Assembly: GCA_037044905.1 (NCBI GenBank)
Contig: JBAOKB010000168.1
Coordinates: forward strand, 124,001-188,000
Direction: 5' to 3'
DNA from: Hortaea werneckii
Taxonomy: Eukaryota > Ascomycota > Dothideomycetes > Mycosphaerellales > Teratosphaeriaceae
DNA: 64,000 bases
Part shown: positions 46,924 through 58,593 of the stretch, piece by piece
How positions within the stretch are numbered: the stretch's first letter is position 1
Layout of the letters: each line of letters opens with the position of its first letter
Notes under the pieces: generated by a model
The model's database searches: none
Seen by the model: only the letters and a program-made list of their open reading frames with translations
Told to the model about the DNA's origin: nothing
Translations under genes and position numbers: made by a program

Positions 46924-49527
46924 TCAAGAACGTCTAGACCGCTTATTCGGCGTACTAGCCCTCCCCACCGACTCCTCCCCGCCCCCACCACCACCCGCGG
47001 GCGGCTGGCGGGGACTAGCGGTCGCGGAAGAGGAACTCACGCTTTCCACTCTACCACCACCGCCACCAGCACCACCGTCCCCTCACCATCGTCCCCACCG
47101 ACACCACCACCGCCGCCGCCGCCGCCGCCACCGGCGTGAGCCTCCTCACCCCAGGACCCACCATCACCGAACCCCCCACCGAAACCTCCCGTCGTCCCAT
47201 CAGCGGAAGTCTGGAACATATCCCCGCCACTATCATTCGTGAAATCCCAATTAATCTCGCCCACGCCCTCGCCGGCCCCGGATCCAATAGGCCCATTCCC
47301 GAAATCGAAATTCAGCGCGTCGTCGTCGTGATCGTCCACTTTCTGCCCCGCAGCAGCGGCAGGGGAGGCATGACGCGCTGATGCCGACGAAGCAGGGCCC
47401 CAGGCCCCATCATCAAAGTCGATAAAAGCATTCGGGTCGTAGTCGCCCGGCGCCGCGCCGGGGAAGTCAAAGGGGTTCTCATCCGAGGCCGACTGGCCGT
47501 GGAGGCCGGGGATAGCGCCGTAGGGCTCAGGGGCTGGAGTTTGCGGTTGAGCTCCTGGACCTGCTCGTCCTGTTGTTTTTGGAGGTTGGTGAGCATGTCG
47601 AGCTGGTGTTGGGTTTGCTTGAGCTGTTCCAGGTCCGGCATGGCGGGGGTTGGGGGCTGATGAGGGCGTTGTCGTGGTGGCGGTGGCTGCGGTGGTGGAG
47701 GAGGAGGAGTTGCTGGGTTGTTGGGGTTGGTTGGCGGCCATGAGGGCGAGCATGTCGTCGCGTTGCTGGGGGGTGAGAGGGGCGTTGCCGTTGGCGGTTT
47801 GGTAGTGGTCGAGTGCTGAGGTGAAGTCGAAAGCGGGGGCGGCGGTGGAGGGGGTGTTGGCGTTGGTGGCGTTGACGGAGTTTATTAAGGACATCATCTG
47901 GTCATTTTCAGGGACCTGGTTGAGCATGTTCGGTGTCGGCGCATCAGTCTTGACGACTGGACTGGCGCTGCTGTTTGGCTTGAGATTTGAAGGACGCTCC
48001 GGTCGTGCGCTAGAGGCACTACCTCGTTGAGAACCAGCGTTAGGCGGGCTGAGTGATGAGCGTTCCGAGTTGGGTTGAGTGGTAGCTTGGCCACGTTGTT
48101 GCCGTGCCATTTGTTGCTGATAGCTGGCAACTGGGCCTGCGCCTAGGAGAAGTTGTGGTTTCTTAGGGAAGCGTTGCACCTGGCCGCTGTTTTCCGAAGC
48201 GCCGTCGTTAAACTCTTCCACCACTCTATCTTGCTCCTGATTCTGGTTTTGGACATTGCTGTTGAACAGATTGACAAGATTCTGTGCGCCACCATGGCTT
48301 TCCAAACTACGGTTGTAGAAGGTGGCGAGGAATGTAAGGATAGCATTGATTGAGTTTTCATGTCGATCGTGTAGAGCTTGAAGGCAGATGCTTGCCGATA
48401 GAAGGCATCGTTTTGCTCCTTCAATTGCGTGATCATCTTGCTGATGAACCTTTGCTGACTCTGCAACCTCTGCAGCTCATGCCGTACGGAAGTCAACTCG
48501 TTCCTGGGCAGCGTTGCCATTTCTTGACCGGATGCGCCATCGCCGCCACTAGGACCCGGGGCAGGCAGCTCACCTACAGGTGCTCCTGCGGGCCCAGGCG
48601 AAAACGACCGCTCGTCATCACTTGCATAGTCGTCTTTGATCGCGCCGTCTCGTTTCCTCTTCGCGCCGGACTTTGTGGAAGGTTTTTGGATCAGCCAGAG
48701 CAAGTCTGGTCTGTTTTTGCGGAAATACGGATGTGAATACATGCTAGGGGGCTTCACGCCTTTCCGCGCCTTCTCTGATTGCCGTAGCGAGCCATCCGTG
48801 ATGTTGACAGTCTTGTGAAATCCGTACATATTGAGCTGCCGGACGAAAGAGGCGTAGTTGTTGTGTTTGAACAGCTCCGGTATGAGCGTTCGCGCGAACT
48901 CATCTTCGTCCAAGACTATGAACGACCGCCCATCGTCCGACCACCGGATCAGATCGGTATGACTACTGTCGAGAAAGCTACACGATCAGTTAGTATGATT
49001 GCGCTCGTTGGACCTTCGCAAAGTATAATTGCTTGTCACTCACCTGCTCAGCTTCTGCACAAACGGCGGGATTTGCTTCCTCTTGCCCTGCGCATCCCGC
49101 TTCGCCAACTGCACCTTCCGATCCAATCCTGTTCATCGTCATCCTCGTTCTGCCCATTCATGCCGCCGAACCCTCCATTCCACTGCTCTTGCTGCTGTGC
49201 ACTGCCTGGCACCGCCAATTGCTGAGCACGTGGCCTTCTTATAAGATCTGTGGATGCCGATGCGGGCGCTGTGACGTTGCCGCCATATGCAGCTGGTTGT
49301 GAAGTGTTTTGAAGGTATGAGAAATCGTTGTTGGGTGAAAAAATAGGGTCGTTGAAATTCTGCGACTGATCGGGGTTGAAGTGTTGAGAGAAGTCGAAAT
49401 TGCTGAAGTCTGGGTTTTCGGACATTTGCTGATATGAGTATGCCGGTTGCGGCGGCGTCGGCTGCTGCTGTACCATTGGCGAGGTGCCTGGCGCCGGGCG
49501 CTTTCGGGATTGCGCTTGTGATTGCAT
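46924..49527 (-). CDS. hsf1: Heat shock transcription factor HSF1, five frame breaks
   Basis: Trimeric activator of heat-shock genes. Exons 49527-49044 and 48977-46924 with a 66-nt GTGAGT...TAG intron inside the DNA-binding domain; 846 aa after correction. The DBD runs from KRKQIPPFVQKLS through SFLDSSHTDLIRWSDDG, LIPELFKHNNYASFVRQLNM and YGFHKTVNI to LLWLIQKP. The coiled coil (RHELQRLQSQQRFISKMITQ) and an NSINAILTFLATFYN segment follow. Frame breaks lie at 49120-49127, 48351-48358, 47643-47650, 47524-47535 and 47071-47082; their sum restores phase. The tail carries an acidic activation region (DYDPNAFIDFDDGAWGP, EINWDFTNDSGGDMF), a Gly run and the end ASTPNKRSRRS. Confidence 0.93.
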
Positions 49528-51285
49528 GATGGAGTGTCGCGCTCCTTGGATATCGCGAGCGAAGAGCTCAGTCGGGGGGCGGGTGTATGCGGGTTGCCGT
49601 CGCTCTGCAATGGCTCGCTTCTGTTCGCGCGCGGTGAATTGCAGCGCCGCTAGTGAAGGAGCGCGGAGTCTAGCAATGTTCCGGCAGGGAGCAGATCGGT
49701 TCGGAGAGAAGAAGTTTTGAAGAGGGTTCGGTATGAAACAAGGCGGTCAAGCGCCAGACTTTGTTCGTCTACAATGCCTCTCAGAGACAGGCAGCAGGCT
49801 GTCGCTGGTGTCGGAGGGATGATTCTAGGCCCATGTCATTGTGCGCGCACAAAGCTACAATGGGCTGGTGACTCAGATGGCTCTTGTTCCTCCGAGACGG
49901 CGGCGCAGCGGTGGAAGATGAAGCGCTTGGTGGTGGATCCCGTACTTTGTGCTCCGGCAGCTTCAAGCCAGCCCGACTCCGACACGTCGCACGCCTGGTG
50001 GGGTATTCGGGGTCGTCGATGTTGAATGGAGTGTACGGGAGGATGAAGGTCGGCGAGCAAGGCGGGCGCAATCGCGGTGCGCAAAGTCCAGAGGGGAGTG
50101 ATATGGCGCGATGCAAGCTCGGCGGGATTCTGAGATGGAGAAGCTGCTGTTTAGCAAAATACAACGTCAGAGTTCCAAGTAGCCAAGCCCGCCCGGAGCG
50201 TTCAAGGTCGCGCGGCGGGACGGAAAGGAAAAGGAAAGCTGGGGTCGGCAACTTCCTGAAGACTGAATCCGAAACCACCAGCCCTACAGCAAGTACTGTA
50301 CTAGAGGTACTATTTTCCATGTACACGCTGTCTTGGGTCGGGCTCACACAAGGTACTGTCCGTAGAACATCTACATCTCCTCACCTGGCGCCTCAGGTCT
50401 ACATTAAGTATACACAAGATATCCACCGCACGTGCCCTCCGCGACCAGAGATAAAATCTTCCATCCCCCCTCGCGCGAGCGATCCATCCTCCCCGGGCCC
50501 CGGCTTGCCTCTCGGTGAGCTCCGTCCATCGCCTTCTGATATACAGATCTGAGCAGGAAGGCCTCATGGAATCTTCGGCTGTCTCACCGAACACGTCGGC
50601 AGCTATCGGGCCGGACGAGATATTCGACGGACGTCCCTACCGGCTTCCTGCTTCGATGATAGTCGTGCGTCCCAGTGGGGCATAGATGCCTCTGGCCTTA
50701 CCCTTTGTGGCATTTGCCGCTTGCCCATCACCAGATCTGATACTGATGACACGGTGTTCTGGAAAGCCCTTTCATGACCGCGACATGATGCTCGCGATAA
50801 TCGCAGTTGGTACATGGATCGCCAACCTGGCCAGAGGAGAACTCCTCCCAATTCCTCTAGCATCCATGGATGCATACAAGAATTTCACAGGCGTCGCTAT
50901 TCAAATGTCGTAGGCGCCGAGTATCCTTGTAAGGATCCGCGACGTTCGATACGTCTATCATGCAGGCCCAATCCACCACGCGGAGATGGCTATCTGCCCA
51001 GCGATTCAGTCTGCCCGCGATTCAAGACGTCTTCATCCATAACAAACATGGCCGTTTGCAGAGCAGATGCTTTTTGAGGTAAACTACACTATTCACCGTA
51101 AACCCGTTCTCAGAACTGGCCGTGCTTGACCGGTGAGAGACGCGATGAAGTGAGGCGCGTCAGGTTACACAGCATCTCGCTTGCATATGCACGGGGGCTT
51201 GGGTGACGACTTCAACACGACCCGCACTGTATTCATCATTCCCTCCCATCCTCTTCTCTCCTACACTGTTAAATCGGCAGAAGAT
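49528..51285. other. Intergenic, divergent promoters HSF1/OMA1-like
   Basis: About 1.76 kb. Overlapping open frames on both strands between 49717 and 50594 are unsupported by any domain. Nothing recognised. Confidence 0.5.
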
Positions 51286-52837
51286 ATGCTACTTGGCGCA
51301 GGTCGAATCCCATGTTTCTATGGCCCAACTCGGTTTCGATTTCTTTGCTTCCGCCCCAAGCCCCGCCAATCCTGCTATCATTCCAAGCCTCTCCTCAAAC
51401 CTCAAAGGCCACTCAAACGTTCAAAAGCGCAACCGCCGACCCCACCAGCTCTGGGTTCCGATGGCTGGAAAAAGAGTCACTTTTTGAGACCTCTCAGCGC
51501 TCTCGCCAGTCGGTGGCGCACGATCGTAGTCCTTTGGGCCGGCTTGACGGCGTGCGTCTACATCTACGTCGCTTTTGATAGTTTATTGGTTCGGGAGAAT
51601 GTGCCTGTCTCCGGAAGATCACGATATGCTGGCTCTAAAAGACCGAACGCCTTCTACGCTGAGCAGCTACAAAAGGGCGCAGCGCTAGAGAGGGCAGTCC
51701 ATTCGCACGCCGCTGCGTGTGGTAGATGCAAGCCGAAGTTGGAAGAGGATTTCCTGCCTGGGGATGATCCGCTCGTGACGAGGGTGAGAGGGGTTTTCGC
51801 GCGGCTTGCCACGGCAGCGGGGATCCAACCGGAGAGTTTCATCATTCGGGTGAACAAGCAACCGGGTATGACGATGGTAGTCGTGTTGCAAACTCCTCCC
51901 GCGCAGAGACTGTGCTGATACGACTCGCTGCAAAGACTGCTTCCTCGCGGCCATGTCCGCTACTCGAGCGCTTACCCTCTCGACCGGCCTCCTATCACTC
52001 ACCAAGTCAGACGATGAGCTTGCCGTCGTCGTCGGTCATGAGCTCGCGCACGCCATCGCTGGACATCCTCGCGAGGAATACCTTGCCGAAAAGCACGACA
52101 GGCTCCTACTCTTACCGTGGCTTCCCGCCGTCATCCCAGGCCAGGCTATGATGCGTGTCGCCGCCGGCGTCTCCCCGATCTTCCACCTCCCGGCTTTCGT
52201 CCTGACCTCGCCCGCTCAGGCGATAATCTATTGGAAGCATCGAATATCACGGGTTCACGAGCGCGAGGCGGATTATATAGGTCTCATGCTGATGTGCGAG
52301 GCCGGCTATGACCCCGCCGCCGCTATCACCCACTGGGTCGAGATGGATGCGCGAGAGCAGGAGCAAATCGCCAGACTGCAGGCGAAATATGGCCGGGGAA
52401 ATGTCCAGCGGATCAACGAATGGGCTTCTACGCATCCGCACGTAAGTTTTTTTTTTCATTTTTTTTTTTTTTTTCATCCCTGCCTCTCTCTCACTCTCTC
52501 TCCTCCCCCCTCAAGAAAAATTGGGAAAAAAATAAGAAACGGAAAAAAAAAAAAAACTAACATTATCCTTCCCCACCCTTTTCCCACAACGGAAAAACAG
52601 TCCACGACCCGTATCGCCGAGATTGAAGCCCTGGTCCCCCAAGTCCGCGCCATGGTCGAGCATGGCAAACGTCTGCAACAGGAAGGCAACCTTTCCGCGA
52701 CTGGTGCTGCTGCTCAGAGCGACGACCGGAGGAGCATCGCAAGCTGGCTTACGTTCCTAAGGAGACGGGAGGAAGGGGCTAGGGAGATGGTGCCGTTGCA
52801 GTTGGGGACGATGAGGGTTCAGTGTTTGGGACGATGA
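51286..52837 (+). CDS. OMA1-like M48 metallopeptidase, frame broken
   Basis: Zinc metallopeptidase of the OMA1/M48 family, probably in the mitochondrial inner membrane. The first frame has a basic N-terminus and one membrane helix (IVVLWAGLTACVYIYVAF), then GDDPLVTRVRGVFARLATAAG. It is lost between 51860 and 51975, with at least two frame changes. The next frame gives LTLSTGLLSLTKSDDELAVV, the active site VGHELAHAIAGH (HExxH), a second helix pair and VHEREADYIGLMLMCEAGYD with the third zinc ligand Glu. A 159-nt intron (52442-52600), extremely T- and A-rich, is followed by STTRIAEIEALV and a stop at 52835. The intron is a multiple of three without stops, so gene finders may read through it. 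The start at 51286 is a guess; 51181 is also open. Confidence 0.78.
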
Positions 52838-53664
52838 GATGGGGGTTTGGTGGATGGCTGATTTACTCTTCTTCGGTTTCTCGCCTCCTTTTTCTTTCCT
52901 TTTGTTTCTTTCTCTTTTTTTTTGTCTCTTTTTTTTTTTTTGGCACCCCTTGGAAAACTTTTCCGACCAATTCTGACTTTTTGGAGGGGTGGGGGGAAAG
53001 CGAGGGGAGGAGTGGGAGGAGGAGGAGGGGAAGGGGCAATCTTGCGGCAGATTTTTTAATGCTGGCAACCTACTTGATTCATTGGCCCCATGGATCTGGC
53101 TGGCTTATACAGAAGGATGGTACGGATATGCAATGGGGATTTCGATCCATCAAATCCCCCTCCCTCACCAAAAAGAAAAAGACCACAAATATTCCTCACC
53201 CTGAATGTATCCAGGTAGAAATTTCTCTCGCCGCACTAGCTAGTTACGCTCTTGCAGTCTGCGACCCCAGAGGAGACAGAGGGGTTGCTGGGAAACATCT
53301 CCTTTGCCCACTATTCAACTGATGTGCATAGTAGACAATATTCATTGGCCTGGACGTAATTAATCTCTGCTCAATCAGGAGAAGTGCACGCAGAGGGAAG
53401 GTGGATCGCAGTCAATGTATTGCGTAGGAGGGCGGCGTCCGACGAAAATTGAATCCGACCCTGGAGGAGAAGAAGAAGAACCACCTCCTACTCATGAGCA
53501 AAAGAGACGTCTACTGTAATACATACAACCCCCATCCCCCTTTCTCCATCTGATGACTCTCCAAACACACCACACAGGAAAAAAAAAAAAAAAAAGTACA
53601 TGGCTTTGAAAGAGAAAAAGAAGAAGAAACGCCTTACGACACCACGCCAGCGAAAGAAACCCGA

Positions 53665-53689
53665 ACACACACACACACACACACACACA
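53665..53689. repeat. (AC)12 dinucleotide microsatellite
   Basis: Perfect AC repeat of about 25 nt in non-coding sequence between the OMA1-like and VRG4 genes. Confidence 0.95.
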
Positions 53690-53767
53690 AAAGTTCCCCC
53701 CGATTCTGTTCTCTTGACTCTATTTCATTAATCCAATTCTACTCTCCCTTCATGCATGCCTCCCATT

Positions 53768-53789
53768 AAAAAAAAAAAAAAAAAAAAAA
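53768..53789. repeat. 22-nt poly-A run
   Basis: Uninterrupted A run in intergenic sequence, on the VRG4 3' side. Confidence 0.95.
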
Positions 53790-54256
53790 CCAAGAAGAGA
53801 AAATTTCCACCAACTCTCCCGATCCCAAGAGAGTTAAGGGCCCTGTGCTCCCAAAGGAAAAAGCCGTGTGAAGCCCAAAAAGAGGCACGCAAAGGAACGT
53901 CCCGTAGCCTTAGGCGCGGCCTTGTATCATCATTCGCCATTCCAGGGAATGCTTTCCAAGCCCCCTTTGCGCATTGGCGGGAGGGGCGTGGGGGCGAGCC
54001 AAAGCCGGCACATGCCCCGCTCGTTTTTTTTCCACCCAGACAGGGCGAGAGGGAAAGACGCATTCGCTTGAAGACTAGTCGGACCAGCCCTTGAGATTTG
54101 GCCGAAAAAACCTGCCTCGCCCAACGGGGTTTCCGGGGATTAAAAGCGCGATCAGACGGGCACCAGAGCGTATGGACACATGGGACCGGGTGGGTGCGCC
54201 GGAACCTCATGTCGCCTCCCTCCCTTCAACCCTTCCCTTTTCCGCTCGCTCTTTCT

Positions 54257-55651
54257 TTAAGATTTCAGCGAATCCCGCATACTCTGCACACTGGCGCTCG
54301 TCGTGGGCAAAATCCCCTTAGCACCATTCCCACCAGCCTGGGCGCCCCCTTTACCCTGTTTCATCTTGGCAACCGCGTACACAATGCCACTCACGAACCC
54401 GACCATGATCGCGCTAACGCTAGGTACGGTGACGGGGGCATCGAAGAAGATGAGGCCCGAGAGGGCGATGGGCAGTTTGTTCAGGGCGCCGACCATACTG
54501 TAGGTGGTGGAGGAGGTGACGCGGACACACCAGGCGGAGGTGTAGGAGATGAAGATTCCCGATAGGCCGGACAGGATCATGGTGATGACCATGGCGTTGC
54601 GGTGCGAGGGCGGGAAGTTGGTGTTGATGTTGGCGGACGACCAGTCTTCGAGGAAGAGGGAGCAGATGGCGAGGATGGGGATGGAGAGGAGGTTGTTGTA
54701 GTACATGGCTAAAGGCAACAGTGTCAGTGGAATTGCGCGGGTGGGTCTGAGTGAGAAAAATGGACTCGCTCGGATGGTGTATGGTGTCTAGCACTTACTG
54801 TCAAAGTCCTTGAAGTTGGTGAGTTTGATGCGCTTGCGCATGCCCAGGACGTAGCTAGCGGAGCAGAAGCAATTGAGCATCATCCAGACGTAGCCGGCGT
54901 TGAGGGTGCTGATCTTCTCAGCCGCCTCGCCGCTCGAGGCATCGCCTCCGTACGAAGTCAGCGCGTGCTGGATATCTGCCCACGCTGCGATGACGGAGCT
55001 CAAAACCATGAGACCGAAAGACAAGAGCGCCATGCTGGTGACGGAGCCGCCGAACCAGAGGACCTCGCCGTAGGCGATCAGGATGATGGTCAGGTTCTTG
55101 AAGATGGTGTAGACGGGGATGGAGAGGAACTGGAGGGCCTTGGTGGAGGTGTAGATCATGCCGATGAGGAGGACGGAGATGGGGAACCATTTCCGGGCCT
55201 CGTCGGTGTTGAAGTCGCGGAAGGTGATGAGGCCGGCTTGTTTGCAGGCCTGGATGGCTACTATACAGACTACGCTCTGTTGGGCAGGGGCAGGTCAGCT
55301 TGATTCTGCCATTGCTGCTGCTTTCCTTGCTCCCAACCAGAGATAAAGCTTGCTGAAGTATGAGATGAGAATGCTTACCTGCACACACAACAGGAAGAAG
55401 TTCAGGTTGAAACCAGTCCCGCTGAGCACGTATTTGTTGGTGACTGTCATCAGGATACTGCTGCCGCAATAACATAATATACTGATGGCCGGGTTGTTGG
55501 TGACGCTGCCTGCGCCCCCACCATTCCCTGCACCGTTCATGGCGGGCGTGTGTGATCGGCTGGGGACGGCGTCAAAGGTCTGCTTGCGGTCGTCCAGCTC
55601 GATGGACAAGTCGCCTTGCTGTTCTCGCTTCTCCTTTTCCGCGCCGGACAT
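54257..55651 (-). CDS. Golgi GDP-mannose transporter (VRG4/gmtA)
   Basis: Imports GDP-mannose into the Golgi lumen for protein and sphingolipid mannosylation. Exons 55651-55379, 55276-54799 and 54708-54257 give 400 aa; introns of 102 and 90 nt have GTAAGC/GTAAGT donors. About ten membrane helices. The nucleotide-sugar motifs are both present: MYYNNLLSIP (the FYNN-type motif, at the start of exon 3) and VGALNKLPIAL (GALNK). The N-terminal cytosolic tail is charged and contains SIELDD. The first helix begins NPAISILCYCGSSILMT. The gene is intact. It feeds mannosyltransferases such as the SUR1-type enzyme in this window. Confidence 0.96.
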
Positions 55652-56504
55652 GGTGGGTTGGGGGAGTCGGAGAGGGATCAGGTGATGTGTATGAGTTGGA
55701 GCGCGAGGCAAGGGGGGATGGGCTCTGCCAATGGCCGCGCTTGAGGGATTGCGAAACTCCGACGAAGGAAGACGTCTTGGCTGTGCGCTGGGGGAGAAGG
55801 TGGTGGGTGGATGGGCGCGAAGGTGCGCGTGAGATGGTTGAGGGAAAAAAGTGCGGAAAGGGAAGAGACAGGGCAGGCGTAGTGGTAAGAGGATACTATA
55901 AGACGCAGCAATAAGGGAGACCGAGTCCCTAGGCGGATTGGGAAAGTTTGGCTGGGAAGGAGCTATTTCATTCGCCAGAAAGCCATCGGCCATCTGCAGG
56001 ATCATTATTCGCGCCTCCAAACTGCTCCTGCTGCAGGTCTCTCACGCCTGCCCACGTAACCTCTCTGCCTTAGGCCACCTTTCTGAAACATGCAGGTGGA
56101 ATTTTACCTGTCAAATGAGGTGTCTTGTTACCGTGTATTACTGCAGTACCGCTCGTCGCGGTAAAATAACAGCATCGGCTATATAGAAATACATCAATTG
56201 CTTCCGCAATGCATTTCCCCTTCAATGTTGCCCTTCCTTCGCTCCACCCCTCACCATCCCGCCCTCCCCTCAGTAGTTGTCCCTGGCTGAAGGTGGAGAT
56301 GAGCCATCGGCGAGACTGTAACACGCTCCGAGACCGAGGCCCACTAGTGCAACACGGGACGCGTCTGCTCAGCGCACGTGAAGAAGAATTTACGTGACCA
56401 TCAACAGCGCTCGAGAGGCAGGACGCCACATATACACGTGAACTGAATAAAAGTCAACCAAATTAAATCAATATAGTCTCAGACGCCTCACACACTCGAC
56501 AACA
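55652..56504. other. Intergenic, divergent promoters VRG4/PLP1
   Basis: About 850 nt between divergent starts. Open frames here extend upstream of the chosen VRG4 ATG and lack domain support. Confidence 0.55.
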
Positions 56505-57145
56505 ATGTCAGCCCGTCTGGATCCCACCGTCGCCACCGTCTTCGACCGCCACCCGGCGAACGACAGCGACGACGAGGACGCCCTGATCGCGGAGCTGGAG
56601 CAGGAAGAAGACGAGAACGATGCGCTCGCGAGCCACCGCGAGAAGCGGCTGGAACAGCTGCACGCCGAGTTCTCCCGCGCCAAGATGATGAAGACGTCCT
56701 CCCATGGCAGCCACCAGGAGATCAAGGACGAGAAGCAGCTCATGGACATCACCACGTCGACCAAGCTGTGCGTGGTCCACTTCTCCCATCGCGAGTTCCA
56801 CCGCTGTGCCGTTATGGATGAGAAGCTGCGTGTCCTCGCCGAAAAGCACTTCGACACTCGGTTCGTCAGCATTAATGTGGACAATGCGCCGTTCTTGGTC
56901 GTGAAGCTTGGCATCAAGGTGTTGCCTTGTGTGATCGCTTTCAAAGACGGCGTCAGTGTCGATCGCATTGTTGGATTTGAGGGCGTGGGTACAAGCCCGA
57001 CAGCATCACGGCGAGCGAGCTGGAGGCAAGGCTACTCAGCAGTGGGGTGGTCGTTAGGGCGAAGATGACTGAGACTGATGACCGAAGGCGGGCCAAAGTG
57101 GTCGACAGAGACGAGGAGGGAGGTCTTGATGATGATTGGGATTGA
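56505..57145 (+). CDS. plp1: Phosducin-like protein PLP1 (TXNDC9 type), one frame break
   Basis: Thioredoxin-fold cochaperone of the CCT chaperonin, linked to tubulin/actin folding and G-beta-gamma assembly. Acidic N-terminus (NDSDDEDALIAELEQEEDEN), a helix ending RLEQLHAEFSRAKMM, then the thioredoxin domain: CVVHFSHREFHRCAVMDEKL, RFVSINVDNAPFLVVKLGIK, VLPCVIAFKDGV and DRIVGFEG. As in the family, a CxxC redox centre is missing. The frame breaks at the G run 56987-56990; restoring one G gives GVGYKPDSITASELEARLL and an acidic tail ending DDDWD with TGA at 57143. Corrected length is 213 aa. It is a single exon. Its stop lies about 150 nt from that of the convergent NAPE-PLD-like gene. Confidence 0.93.
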
Positions 57146-57296
57146 AAGGGGAAATTCTGGGCGAAAGTGCCAATCTTTTGGTCGAGGGCGATTCAGAGTA
57201 CTTCCAATTCTCTCAGCGCCCTCCTGCTGCACCATTGCACGGGATGCAACTGCCATCTATCGAGGCCAACCCGGGTACACGCTTCTAATGAAAATC

Positions 57297-58593
57297 TTAC
57301 ACGGCAACTGTCTCTCCAACCTCACAAAGACCTACTCCGCCGTATTCAGAAGGACCTGATCCAGTATCTTCAGTCTGGAGCGGCGTTCCTTGCGGCCCAC
57401 CTCCACGCCACAGGCCCTCTTTCTCTGCCGCAGCTTGCCACCGCCGGGGAGGATCTCTAACATCCTCATAATGAGCACTGATCCCTCCGCGGACGGTACC
57501 CCAGTGCATACCTATGCTAAGTCTCGACTTGACGTCCTTGTGGATCTGGAGAGATTGTTCTGGGGTCGCATGAACGCTGCCCATCCACTGATGAGGCGAC
57601 ATCAACCCGATGGGGAGGAGAGCAAGATCAAACGGACCTAGCGCTTCACCAATCTCCTTGAAAGCGGGACATGCGGTCGGCGCATCTTGCGCCTTATACG
57701 CCGTATCCCCAGCGAAATATAGTTTCCGACCATTGCTCTCTATAGCCCAACTACACCACAGCGTCTGCCCTTGATCGTTGATCGAACGGCCAGAGCCATG
57801 CTGCGTCGGACAGCACGTCAACCTGACTTTCCCACGCCCTTTCACGTCCACTTCACACCCCTCCCACCAATCAAACTCACTCACTCGTCCTCCTGACACC
57901 CTACATGCCGCGTAAACCACTCCTTATTCCCCAGTCCCGCAACAAAATGCACTTTCCCGCCCTGTCGCGAGTAAATGTGCCGCACCGTCGCGTAGTCCAG
58001 GTGATCGTAGTGGTTATGTGAAATACAGACTACATCCACCTCAGGCAGCTCCTCCAACGCGCAGGGCGGCGGCGTATACCGTTTCGGTCCTAGCCATTGG
58101 ACCGGACTCGTCCGCTCGCTGAAGACGGGGTCGCAGAGGACTCGGATCCCGCGCTGCTGCTGCTGCTGCTCCTGCTCCTCCTCCACCCTCCCGGCAGCAG
58201 CAGCAGCAGCAGCGTTAGCAACGGGGAGTTCTATCAAGAACGACGCATGACCTATCCACGTCGCGCGCAATTTCTCTTTCCTGTTAACCCCCCAGTCCGG
58301 TTTCCGAACCTTCACCAATTCATCCGAGCGAGCACCATGAGGTCCCTGGGGACGGGCACGAAGTTCTTCTCCGGATGCGCGCCGAAGCGCAGTTGGAAGG
58401 CTTCGCTGAGGGAGTGCTGTTTGAATGAGGGCCAGGGGTTTTGGAACCCGGCTCCTGCTCCGGGACGATGATGGGGTTTGATCGATTTTTCTTGTTCTTC
58501 GTCGGTGTTGGTACTTTCCGTCTTGCCCCCGAGCTGTTGTTGCTGCGGCTTGCGGACGGGTGGCAAGGGGTTGACGGTGATTGAGGAGACCAT
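57297..58593 (-). CDS. NAPE-PLD-type metallo-beta-lactamase-fold hydrolase, two frame breaks
   Basis: Zinc-dependent phospholipase D of the NAPE-PLD family (yeast relative Fmp30). The start is MVSSITVNPLPPVRKP (58593). The first frame carries FQNPWPSFKQHSLSEAFQLR and EKNFVPVPRDLM. It breaks near 58320-58345 into LVKVRKPDWG, LRATWIGHASFLIELP, an Ala/Glu/Gln repeat insert, RYTPPPCALEELPEVDVVCI and the metal motif SHNHYDHLDY. A second break at 57893-57908 leads to RVSEFDWWEGCEV, CCPTQHGSGRS, LYFAGDTAYK and MHWGTVRGGISAHYED, the remaining metal ligands, and ends VGLCEVGETVAV. Corrected length is 432 aa. The short-repeat insert (Ala7, Gln-rich) between the first two motifs is unusual. Confidence 0.9.

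Larger units (their letters stand above)
52838..54256. other. Intergenic, homopolymer- and CA-rich convergent 3' regions
   Basis: About 1.4 kb between two stop codons of convergent genes. T runs near 52916-52940, poly-A near 53579-53595, a CA repeat and a 22-A run. No gene supported. Confidence 0.55.
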
